Shown: positions 41,417-53,719, counted from the stretch's first letter. The stretch: DNA of 64,000 bases from Branchiostoma floridae (GCF_000003815.2 NC_049988.1:5954189-6018188), one strand, 5' to 3'. Notes: generated from the letters alone by a model not told the origin. Program-made: numbers and translations.

Positions 41417-41765
41417 CTGAGGTAAGAGTAACATTACAGTCAACGTCGAGTCACACAGATTAGGTTAACTCATCGTCAATTTATTCCTATTAACCTGACT
41501 AATCTATTAAGTGACCTGAGTCCCATGACTCTTAACCTGCCCATGACCCTTGACCTATGTCACTCCTGCCCTGCCTATGACCCATAACCTATATACCCTC
41601 TGCCTTGCCCATGACTTGAATGTCCTCTGACCTACCCACGACCCCTGACCTCCATGCCTCCTGTCTTGTCTTTGTTGTGACCTGTATGCCTCCTGACCTG
41701 ACCATAACCCTTGACCTGTTTGTCCCCTATCCTACCCCTGACCCATGACCCCTATGCCCCCTGAC

Positions 41766-41887
41766 CTGCTGATGGCTATCCTGGCGTCAGATTGTGCCTT
41801 GTTGATGGCGATCTGAGCCTGCGTCTCCGCTTCTCTCCGGGTCGTCCTGGCCTGGGTCAACAGCCTCGGTCGTTCATTCTCAGCAAC
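41766..41887 (-). CDS. SPFH/band-7 protein exon 6
   Basis: A 122-bp exon (phase 0 in, 2 out), acceptor TTATTATCAG| and donor ATCAGCAG|GTCAGG (a weak donor). It encodes VAENERPRLLTQARTTRREA and ETQAQIAINKAQSDARIAIS. This is a charged coiled-coil segment of the kind that drives oligomerisation in stomatin/prohibitin/flotillin relatives. Confidence 0.82.
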
Positions 41888-43276
41888 CTGATAATAAAAA
41901 TATTGTTGCATTAACGCTGGCCTCACAGTGTTTCTTTGAATGTAAGATTATCTAAGGCTGTACACCAGTCAATGTACGTCCTATCATGAGGTGGTTTGTG
42001 AGTGTAATCTGGCATTTTGAAAAATTCATGCCCGGTAAACCGAAGGTTCATGTGGGGTTTGAGCTTTTGTCACACTGAAATTTAAATAATAACAGTCAAT
42101 TGCAGCTGGCCAATCACCTATCGACAACCATATCCAGTAAAGTCAGATTGAAACAGTTTTGTCCAATTTTGCATACTTTTAGTTAAAACCTTGTTGTTTG
42201 AAGCAACCATCTCAAGTTACCAACCAAGTTTTCTCGGTTATTGAGAGTGGAGTGATTTGTCAAATTGACATTTTGAAAATTCTGGCTAATTGTAATAAAC
42301 TTCAAGCCAGTTCCGAAGGAGCAATTTTTGACCACCCATGGGTTTACAGTGACAGGTACACACTGTTGTACACCTAACCTTTTTACAAACTGTGTACACT
42401 CAAAAGATAAATGCATAAAGAGCAGGATTCGTAAATAACAAAATCAGCTATCAGTAGCATTAGGAACATTTGGAAAGTTAATAACTACAATTCAGCAAGC
42501 AGGTTGTAAGGATAATGGTAGTCCAAAATGTTTTAAAATTAGGTGAAATGTAATTAAGAAATGTTAATGGTTAATTGGTCCTCTTAATTGTTCAGCTGCT
42601 GATGCAAGAAAAGTTGTCTTAGAACCACATAAACTACTTACAAGGGGTAATCAAGAAGTTCACAGCCTCACACAGAAATAAGGTGAACAACTCAAATCTT
42701 GGGGCCATAACTAAAAAGTATAAAGCCTTCATGAATGTCTACCAAAATTGAAATCATTGCGATCATCACTTTGCACACAAATCCATTAATGTTAAGTGAG
42801 AGAGAAAGAAAAAGAACAATTAAGCTGTGACCTGAGGTGCGTGGGTCAACTTGCTAGAGCTGAAAGTCAGACACTAACTTCTTTCGTTTCAAATACAAAT
42901 CTAAGGAACCCTCCATAACATTTTTACAATGTCTTTGAAGATTTCTTGGCATGAGGAACACGACCCACACAGCTCTAAAAAAAAGAGAGACACCCTTGTT
43001 TTTTTCGCCACCTGAAATAAAGTTTGATCGGAAGTGGTTTGAAAGTTGGTGGATATTCAGATGAAAGACTTCATACAACATTATTATGCCCCAAAATTTG
43101 AGTTTTGTACCTTATTTCTTAGTGAGGTAGACATCTTGAATTAAGTATGAATTAGTCAAGAATCAGTAGACAGTGGTCATTTGTGCTGTCAAAATATTGA
43201 TGAAATATCTGATGATGATCGTGTGGTCAGCGAATCAGATGCAGCGTCTACGCCAGGATATCGTGTCGTACGTTAC
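41888..43276 (-). other. Intron of the SPFH gene
   Basis: About 1.4 kb of AT-rich sequence with no further exon or recognised repeat. Confidence 0.6.
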
Positions 43277-43351
43277 CTGGATGTTTTCCCGAGCGGCTTC
43301 CTTGGCGCGTACGGCACTTTCATAAGCTGTGGGTCGCGTTATGTCGTTGAC
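43277..43351 (-). CDS. SPFH/band-7 protein exon 5b (tandem homologue of 5a)
   Basis: A 75-bp exon (phase 0/0), acceptor TATATCTAG| and donor ATCCAG|GTAACG. It encodes VNDITRPTAYESAV followed by RAKEAARENIQ. It is clearly homologous to exon 5a upstream and has the same length and phase. The exons may be mutually exclusive or both used; each keeps frame. Confidence 0.82.
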
Positions 43352-44003
43352 CTAGATATATAGGAATCAACACACTGCATGCAAAAGCCAACACCATAGA
43401 TAATGAGAGGGAGAGAGGGAGGGAGGGCAAGGCTCTTCATTTACTACATTGTGCATTCAATGCTGTTACTTTTAGATTCAAAATCCAATCTTTTACAAGC
43501 TAAGCACACTTTTCAACTCTTTTAGGATGAACAATACTGTCAGACAACAGTTTACAAACGCCTGTATTTAATTTAGTACTTTGCATGTGCATATTTCAAA
43601 CTGGAAGGAATGATTATTGCAAACATGCAACTGTACATCTGGCCAAATAAATTTTGAAGCATTGCCGTAATGCATTCTGCATCTGATAAGTCTTAGACAT
43701 AAACTGTGATTTTTGTTCACAACATGTTGCAACTGTAGTACATGAAGAATCCTTGCCTTCCATATACAGTATGTACTTGTCAATAAAAACCAAAAGGGGT
43801 GCCAAAATTGTTCATAGACTTTGAAAAGCATGTCAGGTCATAGTACTGAAATTTGAAATGTCAGGCCCCGAATAAACATGTTTACCTCCAATATTACTTT
43901 CTAAACAAATTTTCTGACAAATCTTCAACATAACCCCCCACTGTGGTTTGCATTGACAAGTGCACACGTCCACTGCCCACAACACCCGGGAATCGGAGCG
44001 AAC

Positions 44004-44078
44004 CTGAATATTTTCACGCGCCGCTTCCTTGTCTCTGACGGCGGATTCGTACTCACTGGGACGAGCAATGTTATTCAC
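44004..44078 (-). CDS. SPFH/band-7 protein exon 5a
   Basis: A 75-bp exon (phase 0/0), acceptor TCTATGCCAG| and donor ATTCAG|GTTCGC. It encodes VNNIARPSEYESAV followed by RDKEAARENIQ. It lies about 650 bp upstream of exon 5b on the minus strand and differs from it at 5 of 25 residues. The donor GTTCGC is weaker than that of 5b. Confidence 0.82.
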
Positions 44079-44667
44079 CTGGCATAGACACAACACAAGC
44101 TTCATTTCTTATATATATGCAACAATTGTAAATATTCTAGTTATGGTAAAGAGGACCATTTGAGCAAGAATATCAAGTAAAAGTTGATTAATGATATTCA
44201 AGACATAAAACTTGCAGGCCTTACACTAAGGGTGGATATGGGACAGAAAATCTAGGTCTGGTTCAGGTCTAGAGGATCAGGTCCAGTAATACATGTCTGT
44301 TGTGCTGTACAAATACCATATGGGTGAGAGAACTGAAAAACGTAAATCTAGCAAAGCTCATATAATGAATTAGGAAGTTAAAGATATATTTTTTTCTCCT
44401 GTGCCAACTATAACAATCACAAAGGATAACTTTTTAATAGCAGGTGAGGTGTATTCAAGAATTTGTAATTGTTACTGTCACAAAGAAAATTTCTTTTGGG
44501 GGAATACATGCAGGATTATGTGCATATGGTAAATGCAAGTGCATGTCATCTGCACACTCATATCAATCAAGTCTATGTGGCAACGAATAGTTGGGCCAGA
44601 GGGTGATCAATATGTATCCGTTTTCTGGAAGGAGCCATTTTGTGAATGGGGGTGCGTAGCTGCATAC

Positions 44668-44807
44668 CTGTAAGTCTGTGATGTCAGAGCTGAGGTCGTT
44701 GAACCTGAGACTCAGCGTTTCCCGGACTTTCTCAGTGAAAAGCGCTCGTGCTGACTGGAACTCTGACGTGTTGAACTGACTACAGGCCTCGTGCAGGGCC
44801 GCCTCTC
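44668..44807 (-). CDS. SPFH/band-7 protein exon 4
   Basis: A 140-bp exon (phase 1 in, 0 out), acceptor TTTCCCCACAG| and donor TTACAG|GTATGC. It encodes GEAALHEACSQFNTSEFQSA, RALFTEKVRETLSLRFNDLS and SDITDLQ. In SPFH domains this is the region of helices in which residues after the core beta sheet assemble (.R..V.e.l...f...I.dLQv). The fit with the family layout is good. Confidence 0.84.
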
Positions 44808-44934
44808 CTGTGGGGAAAACATTGCACATTGTTATAAATACCTGACATCTAACATTCAATTGTTAAGCGTTGTATACTCAAGTCCACCTTGAGATTCAAT
44901 TCTGGACCTGAAATGGCATATGCATACTAGAAGT

Positions 44935-45020
44935 ATTTCCGTATTGTTTTAATGTGGACTCCAGGAAGACTAGTGTATTTCACTAATGGAGATCTAAATA
45001 AACCAAACCAAACCAAACCA
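44935..45020 (+). mobile_element. 3' tail of a CR1-like LINE in an intron
   Basis: GTGGACTCCAGGAAGACTAG, then ACTAATGGAGATCTAAATAA and an (AACCA)n run. This has the form of a LINE 3' UTR end with its terminal microsatellite. No coding part is left. Confidence 0.6.
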
Positions 45021-45289
45021 AAGTACTTTTTTCCAGTTAACTGTTACATGTAGAATTGCTTGTGGCTTACTTTTTACATGCAACTTGTAAACATTAAAAG
45101 CTCAGTAATAAACACAAATAGTCATGATCTTTTTCCAGCACAACAATGGAAGACTGTTTTTAGATTGTTTAGAACAAAAAAGAGGATATCCAGCAAGTTC
45201 AGAACTGGTTCCCGATATTTGAGTTTTTTTATCCAGTCCAGTTTATAGTTAGGTACTAATTAGCACTTAAAAACAACTTAAATACATAC

Positions 45290-45410
45290 CAACGTTCCTC
45301 AGCACAGTGACATAGTTCTCGTGATCACGGAACTCTGTCACGATCCTGTTCAGGTCCGAGGGTCGAGCCAGATACTGGAACGCCACATCAAGCACTATGG
45401 GCACCCCATC
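45290..45410 (-). CDS. SPFH/band-7 protein exon 3
   Basis: A 121-bp exon (phase 0 in, 1 out), acceptor AAACTTTCAG| and donor AACGTTG|GTATGT. It encodes DGVPIVLDVAFQYLARPSDL and NRIVTEFRDHENYVTVLRNV. The pattern (T.DG..i.ldv.fqY....dl..i...f.d....i...) is the central SPFH/band-7 core. Confidence 0.86.
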
Positions 45411-45606
45411 CTGAAAGTTTACAGAAGTTAGTAGTTATAAAGTATTCAGTTTTTGCATGTTTCAAATCACCCAGTATCCTACATTTTAAGTAGGCACTCT
45501 GACTACAGTACTGGAAAACGGTAGAAATAAAATAACTTATGGCCTATAGATTCAAGCAAAAATCAATGTTTCCTTATAGTTAGGGATTAAACTTCCAACC
45601 TAACAC

Positions 45607-45860
45607 TGTAGGTTAGGACTCTGAACAGGACTGGTTCGTGAGGGGCGTCAAGGAGGCTATCTACATCAGGGCACATCAACCCTCATTGAACCGTGACGGT
45701 GGCAGGTTTCGCCTTCCCGCCATTTATGATTCGCTGCTACCTGACGTCATCCGACGACTTCCGGATTAGTGCAGCGAATCATTCATCTGATGAAGGTCGG
45801 AGTGTTCGGCCGAAAATTTATGGTGAGTTTCTTCCCTTGTGTTGGAACAAAGTTTAAACT
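45607..45860 (+). mobile_element. Penelope-like 3' end in an intron
   Basis: An open fragment reads LDSEQD-like residues, then VRGVKEAIYIRAHQPSLNRD, GGRFRLPAIYDSLLPDVI and a stop. A tail (CTGATGAAGGTCGGAGTGTTC, CGAAAATTTATGGTGAG) follows, like the copies near 18350 and 40600. It lies antisense to the SPFH gene. Confidence 0.82.
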
Positions 45861-46167
45861 TTTCACTAACACTGTAGCATTAGACCTTACCCAAAATCTT
45901 AACAGATGGATCAAAAGCTTGTCATTATACTTACTTCAAATCTACAATAATTTTACGCTGTGATTTGGATCCCTTATGCTGTGATTTGGGCCCTAATGCC
46001 GTGATTGTTAGCTTTATTTCACTAAATTTGGCCCTCAAAATGTAGGAAAATAGTTTTTCTGAGGACTGTGAATGAAACATTTTTGGGTGGGGGTGGGGGG
46101 TGGTAGCATGCCCCCAGACTTCCCTCAACACAAATTACAATGCTGAGCCTCATACCTGCATCACTTT

Positions 46168-46415
46168 AAAAGGTGCACTCTCACTGCACTTGCGTCAAGC
46201 TTGCGTGACTGCAGGGTTCGTTCACTGCGTCACTGTTTTGTTATTTTCTCCGAATTTTTATAACGTAGATATTGTGTAATACGAAAAAGTATGACTTAGA
46301 AGACGACAACATACACAAAAAGAAAATTTGTTCTTTATCTCTGAAATTTGTTGAGTATCTTTCGAACTCCACAGTGGCGCAAGCTTGATGCAAGTGCAGT
46401 GAGAGTGTACCTTTA
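46168..46415. mobile_element. ~248-bp MITE with 37-bp terminal inverted repeats
   Basis: AAAGGTGCACTCTCACTGCA and CTTGCGTCAAGCTTGCG at the left are mirrored by CGCAAGCTTGATGCAAG and TGCAGTGAGAGTGTACCTTT at the right. It lies in an intron of the SPFH gene. A decayed relative is at 35390-35610. Confidence 0.85.
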
Positions 46416-46629
46416 CCACGTGGCTTTGCCGCACTAATATGCCCCTACATTGTAAAAAATCCTGGTGAGAACATTGAATGCAGATGACCATTCAATCAAA
46501 ATCTCTCCATACTTGAGGCAACTTAAACTAAAGACTGCTGTACTCTAAAGTCTTGGGACAAAAGAAAACTTTACCCTGTACGTAGACAGGTGACTACACT
46601 AATGTCTTAAAGATCAAAGAACGTCTCAC

Positions 46630-46778
46630 CTTGTTTAAGCAGGTGAGACTGGTGTACTCCAGTGTCTTGAAGACAGAAGGAAACTTGATGAACCTGTAGC
46701 CGACAGGTCCTGTGTGTAAACCTTCCTCCTTCACATCTGACCCGAGGTGTTTCTGTATGGTGTCGTACGCTATACCGA
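46630..46778 (-). CDS. SPFH/band-7 protein exon 2
   Basis: A 149-bp exon (phase 1 in, 0 out), acceptor GTTGTTCCCAG| and donor AACAAG|GTGAGA. It encodes IGIAYDTIQKHLGSDVKEEG, LHTGPVGYRFIKFPSVFKTL and EYTSLTCLNK. The start of an SPFH domain typically has such a Y/G-rich beginning (..gi.y......v...gl..GP.gf.f...P...) after the membrane anchor. Confidence 0.85.
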
Positions 46779-47453
46779 CTGGGAACAACACAACAGAGTT
46801 CATTCATCCTCTAAAATATTAAAACCCTTAAACTTCCTAGCCTCCATTGCAGACTTTTAGGGGGGTCAGCTTTTATCTTATGGAGGGGTGACGCTTAACT
46901 TCAGGGGGCTTCTAATTAAGTGCTGTTTATTCATAAACACCAGTAGAAACAGAAGATGCTACAACATATTATCTATATGAGGTCTGATTCTTAATCTTAT
47001 TCTCTCTCTTGCCACTTTAAGACGATCATTCTTGTTTTTTTTACATAGAAAACAAAATCAAGGACAATGAAAGAGAGTTTCAACATTTTAGCTAAAGTTG
47101 TAGACTGACTTGTCCTTTTGTGGTTTACAAGGTTATACCTATCTAAGCATTCTCAGTGTTTTACGCCTGTAATACCGACTGTTACACAACTGTGTATTGT
47201 AGTTTGAGGGCTCGAAATACTTTTTTCTGCATACCTGCACTAAAAATTACCTGCACCAGACAAATTTTACCTGCACCACTCTGAAATCTGAAGTATAGAT
47301 CATACTAAAATGGCTAGTTTTTCTTCTATACTTCATAGGTCACCGGGTAACAGTCAATGCAGCTAATAACAATCCATACATACCTGCGATGTTTATATAT
47401 AAAACCCTGGCAGTACATGGACCAGTGCAGGTTAGGTGCAGGTTAGCCTGATT

Positions 47454-47545
47454 AAATCTCGCTTATAGCAGCCCGCCCAACATCCGCCGGCCCCCTGAGG
47501 GGCCAGTTAAAGCCCTGGACAGCAGAGTTTGTGTTACACAGACTA
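47454..47545. mobile_element. Second copy of the TAGCCTG MITE
   Basis: TAGCCTGATTAAATC at one end, GC-rich core (CCGCCGGCCCCCTGAGGGG), and GAGTTTGTGTTACACAGACTA at the other end. Same order as at 36321-36426, about 92 bp. Confidence 0.6.
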
Positions 47546-47651
47546 GGTGCAGGTAGACACCAGAAATACCTGCACAGCTCTAATTTTACCCACACTAACC
47601 TGCATATACGGGTGGTATTTCGAGACCTGGTGTATGAAACAATTCACTCAC

Positions 47652-47760
47652 TTTCATCTGACTCCAGTCGCTGGAAGGAGCTGGCCACCAGAGCGATGAT
47701 CATGACAATCGCTGCCACCACGAAGAAACCGATGACATATTTCCTGTGTTCCTCCCCCAT
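47652..47760 (-). CDS. SPFH/band-7 protein exon 1, start and membrane anchor
   Basis: The start codon is at 47760 (GATC ATC ATGGGG context). The 109-bp exon ends in phase 1 at A|GTGAGT. It encodes MGEEHRKYVIGFFVVAAIVM then IIALVASSFQRLESDE. Residues 9-27 form one hydrophobic helix right after a short charged head, the classic N-terminal anchor of stomatin/prohibitin-like proteins, which scaffold membrane microdomains as ring oligomers. The order of exons 1-7 gives at least 280 residues. The subfamily is not recognised, so no gene symbol is given. Confidence 0.85.
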
Positions 47761-50700
47761 GATGGTCGATCAGGTCTGGAACAAAACACAATATTATTAT
47801 ATGCATTTAATACGCAAATATTGTACTGTACTTCTTGACATTTTTGCGTCAGTTTTATGTTCACAGTTTTCATAATGAATGCTTCATTCCAGCTTTAACA
47901 TAAAGCTGATGTTTCTGTTACTGTACAGTAATTGACTATATGCATTATTGTGAACTTCAAACAACAGAAAACACTACTTCTATACCTTAACTGCAAAATT
48001 ATAACCACAAAATTAAAGACATTTACAGTAGTATTGTGACCCTCAAAAAATTAAACAAGGGTTAATAATTCTTTTGAATTAAGAGTAAAGTGTTGTTGGG
48101 ATCCCCCTTTGCAGACCCCCATACATACAGAGTACTAATAATACATGTAGTACAATAATACCTGGACTCAGCTGGAAAACCTTTGAGTACAGCTGCCTCA
48201 AGTACAAGTTCAGCACCCTTGTCTGTCAGCCCAGCCCAGTACAGCTCACACCCTATATAATACAGGATACAGAAGTCATGTAACAGGAACCAATCCTACA
48301 TGTAACAACCAGATCAAAGCCATGTCTGTCTACCCATGACCTAATCTATACCCCAAGGGGAACCAGACAAGTTCTCATTTCCCCTTCCCCTTTTTTCATG
48401 ACCAATTGGTCTTATATTTTTTAATATGCTTGGTGTATAGATCCTTAATTGATTTAACTCTCCAAGCAGCCTCACATTTGGCTGTTTTTTGACAATCTAT
48501 TGTTTTTAGGCATTGAATTTTCTCAGGCTTTCTATTTTGTCCTCCTTTATCTTCATGCACACCCAGGTAAAGCAGTAAAAAAACAGCAAAAGCCAAACCT
48601 CTGCTTGAAGGGTACCTTAAAGTTTAAAAAATTAATATCAAACATTCTACAGAGTTGCTGACTCTGAGCTTTTTCAAAGCCAGGCTTATTTTTTGGGCAC
48701 CCTTAGAATAAAATACAGTACAGCCATTTGAGCACTGTCTAGGCCTTGTGCTAATTTTCTTTTTACTTTATAAGAAATAAAATGATTGGCCTGATTATCT
48801 TGACCCTAATCTCCAAGCAGATCTATCCAGGGCAAGAACAGTATCCATCTGGAGCCGGCTGGACACTGTTTAGCTCCTGGATACTGTCTTTGCTGCCATA
48901 GATCTGTTTCATATATGGAGATTATCTTTACCCTACCTCTCCACATCCAGTATGACCTAACCTCTAGCCACAGGGGAAACCAGGGGAGGTTTTCATTTCC
49001 TGATCCCCTTTCACTGGGATGACTCATCAACATGTGTACACACAATCATCATGGAAACTTACCTAACCCCTAATGACCTACAGGTTACTGTATGAACACT
49101 GAACCAGCAGTGCACATATCAAGGTAAAACCTAAAGGGTAAGGGCGGATGAAACACAAGTTCAACACTTGTCCGGATGTGCACCTTGAAGTTTGAACTGT
49201 TTAACTTTAAGGTGTGTTACACTATGATTGAAGCGTTTTACCCTGTATGCAGAAACAAACACAATTAACACCTCCTCAGCCAAGAATAACTGTTTTTACA
49301 GTGTGTATATATGGGCACTGCGTATAGAGAGTTGTCGACAGGGCCAATATAGTAGTATGCAACACTTAAAGACAAGGTAGAGTAGAGTAGAGTTATAAAG
49401 AATTGAACTAGGTAATGATTAACCTAGATCGGTTTTAAAAGACTCGCTCCCATGAACAACATGTTAACCGTTGTTGAGACATTCTACAATGTGACCTGAG
49501 GAGGCCATGTTAGATAACCCTCGGAGATAATACTCCTGAATACTCCCAGGGTTGAAGATGATGTTGTCACCTGGTCTTCACACCTTATAAATGACAACAG
49601 GTAACTCAAAGGTCCTCTGCTGCATGTAGGTGATTTAGATTGAGTCCTGCATTAACGTGAAAAGCCTCTGAATTTAGTACCATAATTACAAAGCGTTGTT
49701 GGTCTTCCTGAATTTACTGTTAAACATTAAATGTATGTCTCCTAAATTTGTTGCCAGTATCCCATGCAGACCCTCTTTATCATACAATAATTGTCTGTTA
49801 TTCCACCGCAATATCTGCTTGAAGATGGCGTCCGAACATGGCCAAGGCACAAACAGAACCAAGAAGGCAAGATGGCCTAGGGTCAGGTTACCACCTGTGC
49901 GTGTTTGAACGTCACGCTACGCCGCCAGGTGTGTTTACGTGTTCGTACGTAACACGTCATCCTAACATACTCCTACCAGGACAACTACAATGTCAAGAAA
50001 CACAATTTTCGATAAAATCTTATCGTAAACGTGCCAAAAAAATATGCAGGCGTTGTTGATAAAGATGTCATGATCGTACTTGACATGAGACAGACTGCCA
50101 AATGTCTCCCAAGCTGACCACGACTTTCGCACGAATCCATCGTCCAAAAGCACATCAAAAACGCATCAATCATCGTGATAGCTTGCTGTACATTTTTGTG
50201 GGGTCTTTACAACACATTAGTGAAACAAACTAACCTTTAGGAGTAGAAACGTGGGGCAGAAATGTAGAGGTTTCGCCGATCAGTTAGAGTCGTCCCGCCC
50301 AACTCTTGTCAGAAGATGTAAGGTCATAGGTTACCAGGACGTGGGCGATCGTTATCGCTTTGTTATAAGGCCACAGCAAGTAAATTTTATGGACGACATC
50401 AACACGCTCATTAATTTTCGCTTGATTTTAGAAAAGAAAAAACAAAAACAAAAACAAGATTTTTTCCTCTTCGGGAATGGTCAGATAGACCAAAATTATA
50501 AGTTTGTGTTGTAGCCTAACAATTAAAACGTTGCTTGTAGAAGTGAAACTAGGGAGGTATCCATGACTGGTTGCAGAAGTGAAGCTTGTTGGATTGTATT
50601 AGTTCACTTCTTCAATACAGGAATGAATGCTTTTGTTAGTTGTGTGGTGCACGTTTTGTCACTTCAAATCTTGTCACGACGTTTATGGTGTCGACTTTAA

Positions 50701-51826
50701 AAATTTAGCCATCATGTTTTTTTACCCATTTTTTTCGCGCCGTCTCATTATTTTTGCACTCTGCAAAGGATGTTATCCATAAAATTTACTTGCAGTAGCC
50801 TCAAGTATTTTCACAGGCTGTGGAATTTCACTTGTTCCCAAAGGACCTGGTTACGCCTCCACGCTTTACAAAGGGGTCAATGGAGGTCAACTGACGATGA
50901 GGCAGCCGTGTTGAAAGCTCGACTTTTAGAATTGAAACAAAAATCTTTATAAATGTTTCCATCTATCATTTCTATGACCAGAAAAATCTCAAGGGAGACC
51001 AATTTCCACGCCCACTTTTTCGTAACCCGTTTATATCTCAATATCCAACTCAATATGAGTTAGCCATGTGGAAAAATTGTAGCTCGACTTTGAATTGAAA
51101 AAAAAAATCTTTATAAATGTGTCCATCTATGACTAGAAAAATCTCAAGGTAGATCAGTTTCCACGCCCACCTTGCGCAATTTCATCCTAAATCTCCAACC
51201 GGATCGAAAATAAATACTGTGAAATGTTGTGAAATTGGACGAACCTTGCCTGTGGTTCTTTTGGAAAATTTCTAGCTTCCAAGTCAAAACCATGAAGCTG
51301 AGGCTACCCTATTAAAAGCAGCGAGCCCTAAATGCTACATTGGGGGCGTCGGATGCGGCATGTTTTCAATCAATTAGTTCAAGGCTAATTAGGGCCAAGG
51401 ACGCGGACAAGGCCCAACAATAAAAACAAAACGGACAGCACATATGGTAAAGATTTACCAATAAAAAAAAGTTGTTGTAGTCTTTTCTGTTGCGACCTTG
51501 CTAACTCTCACAAGTTCAACATGCCCGGTAAAACCGCTTCTTGGCTTTAACGCACTAGTCTCTACCAGACCTGGCCCGGAATAACTTATAGGGGACTTTG
51601 GCTAAGTTAGGAATAAAAGTTTAGTAACATTTTCTATTTTTCAACACTTTTGTTTTTCCTATTCCTTGCCGGTTTCTCTCGCAATATTTTACAATTTCGT
51701 TGTTCTTTCCTTCCTCTGCCTTCTGAGGTTTTAGAATCTCCGCACATACTTTGGACTCTAAACCTAATTTCTTTTCTTTTTTGTTTCGTATTTTTCTCTA
51801 AAGTTAATCTTATGAAACGATAGGGT
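47761..51826. other. Region upstream of the SPFH gene, no gene recognised
   Basis: Contains an imperfect tandem duplication (~163 bp) near 50925-51200 sharing CTTTATAAATGT.TCCATCTA and GAAAAATCTCAAGG blocks. A short GTAGAGTAGAGTAGAGTTA repeat lies near 49378. CpG-richer sequence with GAAGATGGCGTCCGAACATG (about 49824) could mark a promoter, but the evidence is thin. Confidence 0.45.
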
Positions 51827-53716
51827 TGTTTGGTATCTAAGTCCTATATTAACTTATCAGGAACTCAGCCAAACCAGTCGATTACTATTTGTGAGCCGTG
51901 TTTATTCAACCTATGCTAAACTCAAGTAACATATAATACAATGTGTTTCACTTAGGACTACAGCAAGTTACAGGATACAGGTCTAGGATAATGACACAGA
52001 GATCTAAGTATATTTACAGAGAGAGTTGGTCTAACTAACTAACTAGTACACAATCCAACAGAGGGACGAAGCCCTACTAAAACAACCTCACCTGAGTCCT
52101 TGGGGCAACGACTGACTAAATCTCTTCATACAATCTCTAAGGTTAACTAGCATGACAATAGGTTGCATAACTCCGCCCATCACAGGTAAGCTGGTTGGAT
52201 GCTGTCGGCATCCAGCCAATCAGGGATTACCTAATATGCTAATGTAAGCTCCTCCTCATATGGTCTAGACGGTCATTACCTAATTATCTCATATGTCAAA
52301 GGTCATGGCCGTTACACTACCTCCCCCTCACCGAACATTTGTCCTCAAATGTTAAGATACCATAACATTACAAGGGAGGTGTAACAAAAATACAACAGGT
52401 TGATATAAAATAACAAAAATTGGAACCATCAGTCATAATTCATTATCTAGTTCTCTGTGACCAATCGGACTGCTCTCACCAGCCATTGGTCGCTCACATT
52501 CCGCATATGGTCCATACAATACAAAAGTTCAGCATAATACAGATAAACATATACATAAGCAATACGTACGCAATACATCAGCCATACATAAGCAATAATC
52601 ATGTGACACAACATTGGTTTTATTACACTGTGTCTGATACAGACAAAAATTTACATGTGTGCTTCGCAAGAGACAAAATTCCAACGTGTACGGCGGTGAC
52701 AGGTGCATAACAGACGACAAGGCGGCCAGACACACCAGAAGCAGAGAAAGCATGCAGAATCCCATGTATACTACCTGGTCAATCACTTAAACTTGTCCGT
52801 CATTACCCGAAATAAACACCTAAGTAAACTTAACACATACTCACTGGTATGGGGAGAGATTTACTGCTAATCACCTTTGAGATTAGATACTCAAATCCCC
52901 ATCCAATTCCTCGAGAGACGGACACGCAGCACGCAGACGACACCAGCAGGAGACTTGAGCTCACTTACATGGCTACGGCGTGATAATAGAAAACGTGTAT
53001 ACCTACTCATCCTCTCATCTCAGCTCCGGAGTTCCATCCGTACTTAATACTAAAGAAAATCTTCATAACTCTAACCTTAACTTCCGGGGGACCTAGCCAC
53101 GGTGATTTACAGGCAAAACAGGAACCAACATACAATCTACAACAACCAATGCACCAGCACACCCAGCCGAATGATTTGCACCATCAGAACCGCGAGACAC
53201 GAAGTGGTCTGTCTTTGCTCAGCACAGCTTAACAATAACACACTATGTTAAATCTATATAATCCGAGTCAGAGTCCAACGCGAAGTCCTCCAGGTACGAC
53301 GGTCTGCGGCGATGTCGTCGTGGTCTCGGGACGTCAGCAGCATGGCTTGTCGAAGGCCTCTCCTCTTCGCTGTCACTGGAGACGTCTGGATTCACAGCTG
53401 GTCGTCTCTCCCTCGGCGGGACGGTCGCCTCGTCCTGGTCATCTTCATCGCCAGACTGCTGGTCGGAACCTGAAACAGAAGCAGAACAAGTGCCCTGGGA
53501 GGACTCTTCCCCGGACGTTACCGGACTCTCTGAAAAGGAAGGTTCTTGACACCGGTTACGGTTAGGGCGGCCCGGCCGACGGGGTCGGTCGTTCCGCTGG
53601 TTGTAATTCGGGTCATCCTGTGTGGGACAGAAGGATATCATGGTCTCAAAACTCACACATACTAGCCAATTTTGGAAAGGTAGCAAAGTTGTCGTGAGTT
53701 GGGTCATACGGAACAA
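51827..53716 (-). mobile_element. 3' end of an LTR retrotransposon: Pol C-terminus, purine tract and LTR
   Basis: On the minus strand, a Pol-like C-terminus (ends at 53243) is followed by ~930 bp and then a purine tract GGTGAGGGGGAGGTAG directly before TGTAACGGCCATGACC (52316 downward). The presumed LTR runs to about 51827 (TG...CA, ~490 bp), with AATAAA near its end. The 5' LTR, gag and the main pol domains are not seen, so the copy is truncated or recombined. The left LTR limit is a guess. Confidence 0.6.
53243..53620 (-). pseudogene. LTR-retrotransposon Pol C-terminal fragment
   Basis: A frame encoding DDPNYNQRNDRPRRPGRPNR, a serine/acidic linker (SGEESSQGT, SGDEDDQDE, SDSEEERPS) and PRRHRRRPSYLEDFALDSDS near the stop. 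The basic end with R.RR.P.YL.DF is common at the C-terminus of Ty3/gypsy-type Pol after integrase. No catalytic domain is included. A cellular protein with an acidic tail is the alternative; an acceptor-like CCCACACAG lies just upstream of the DDPN codons. Confidence 0.5.
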
Positions 53717-53719
53717 TTT

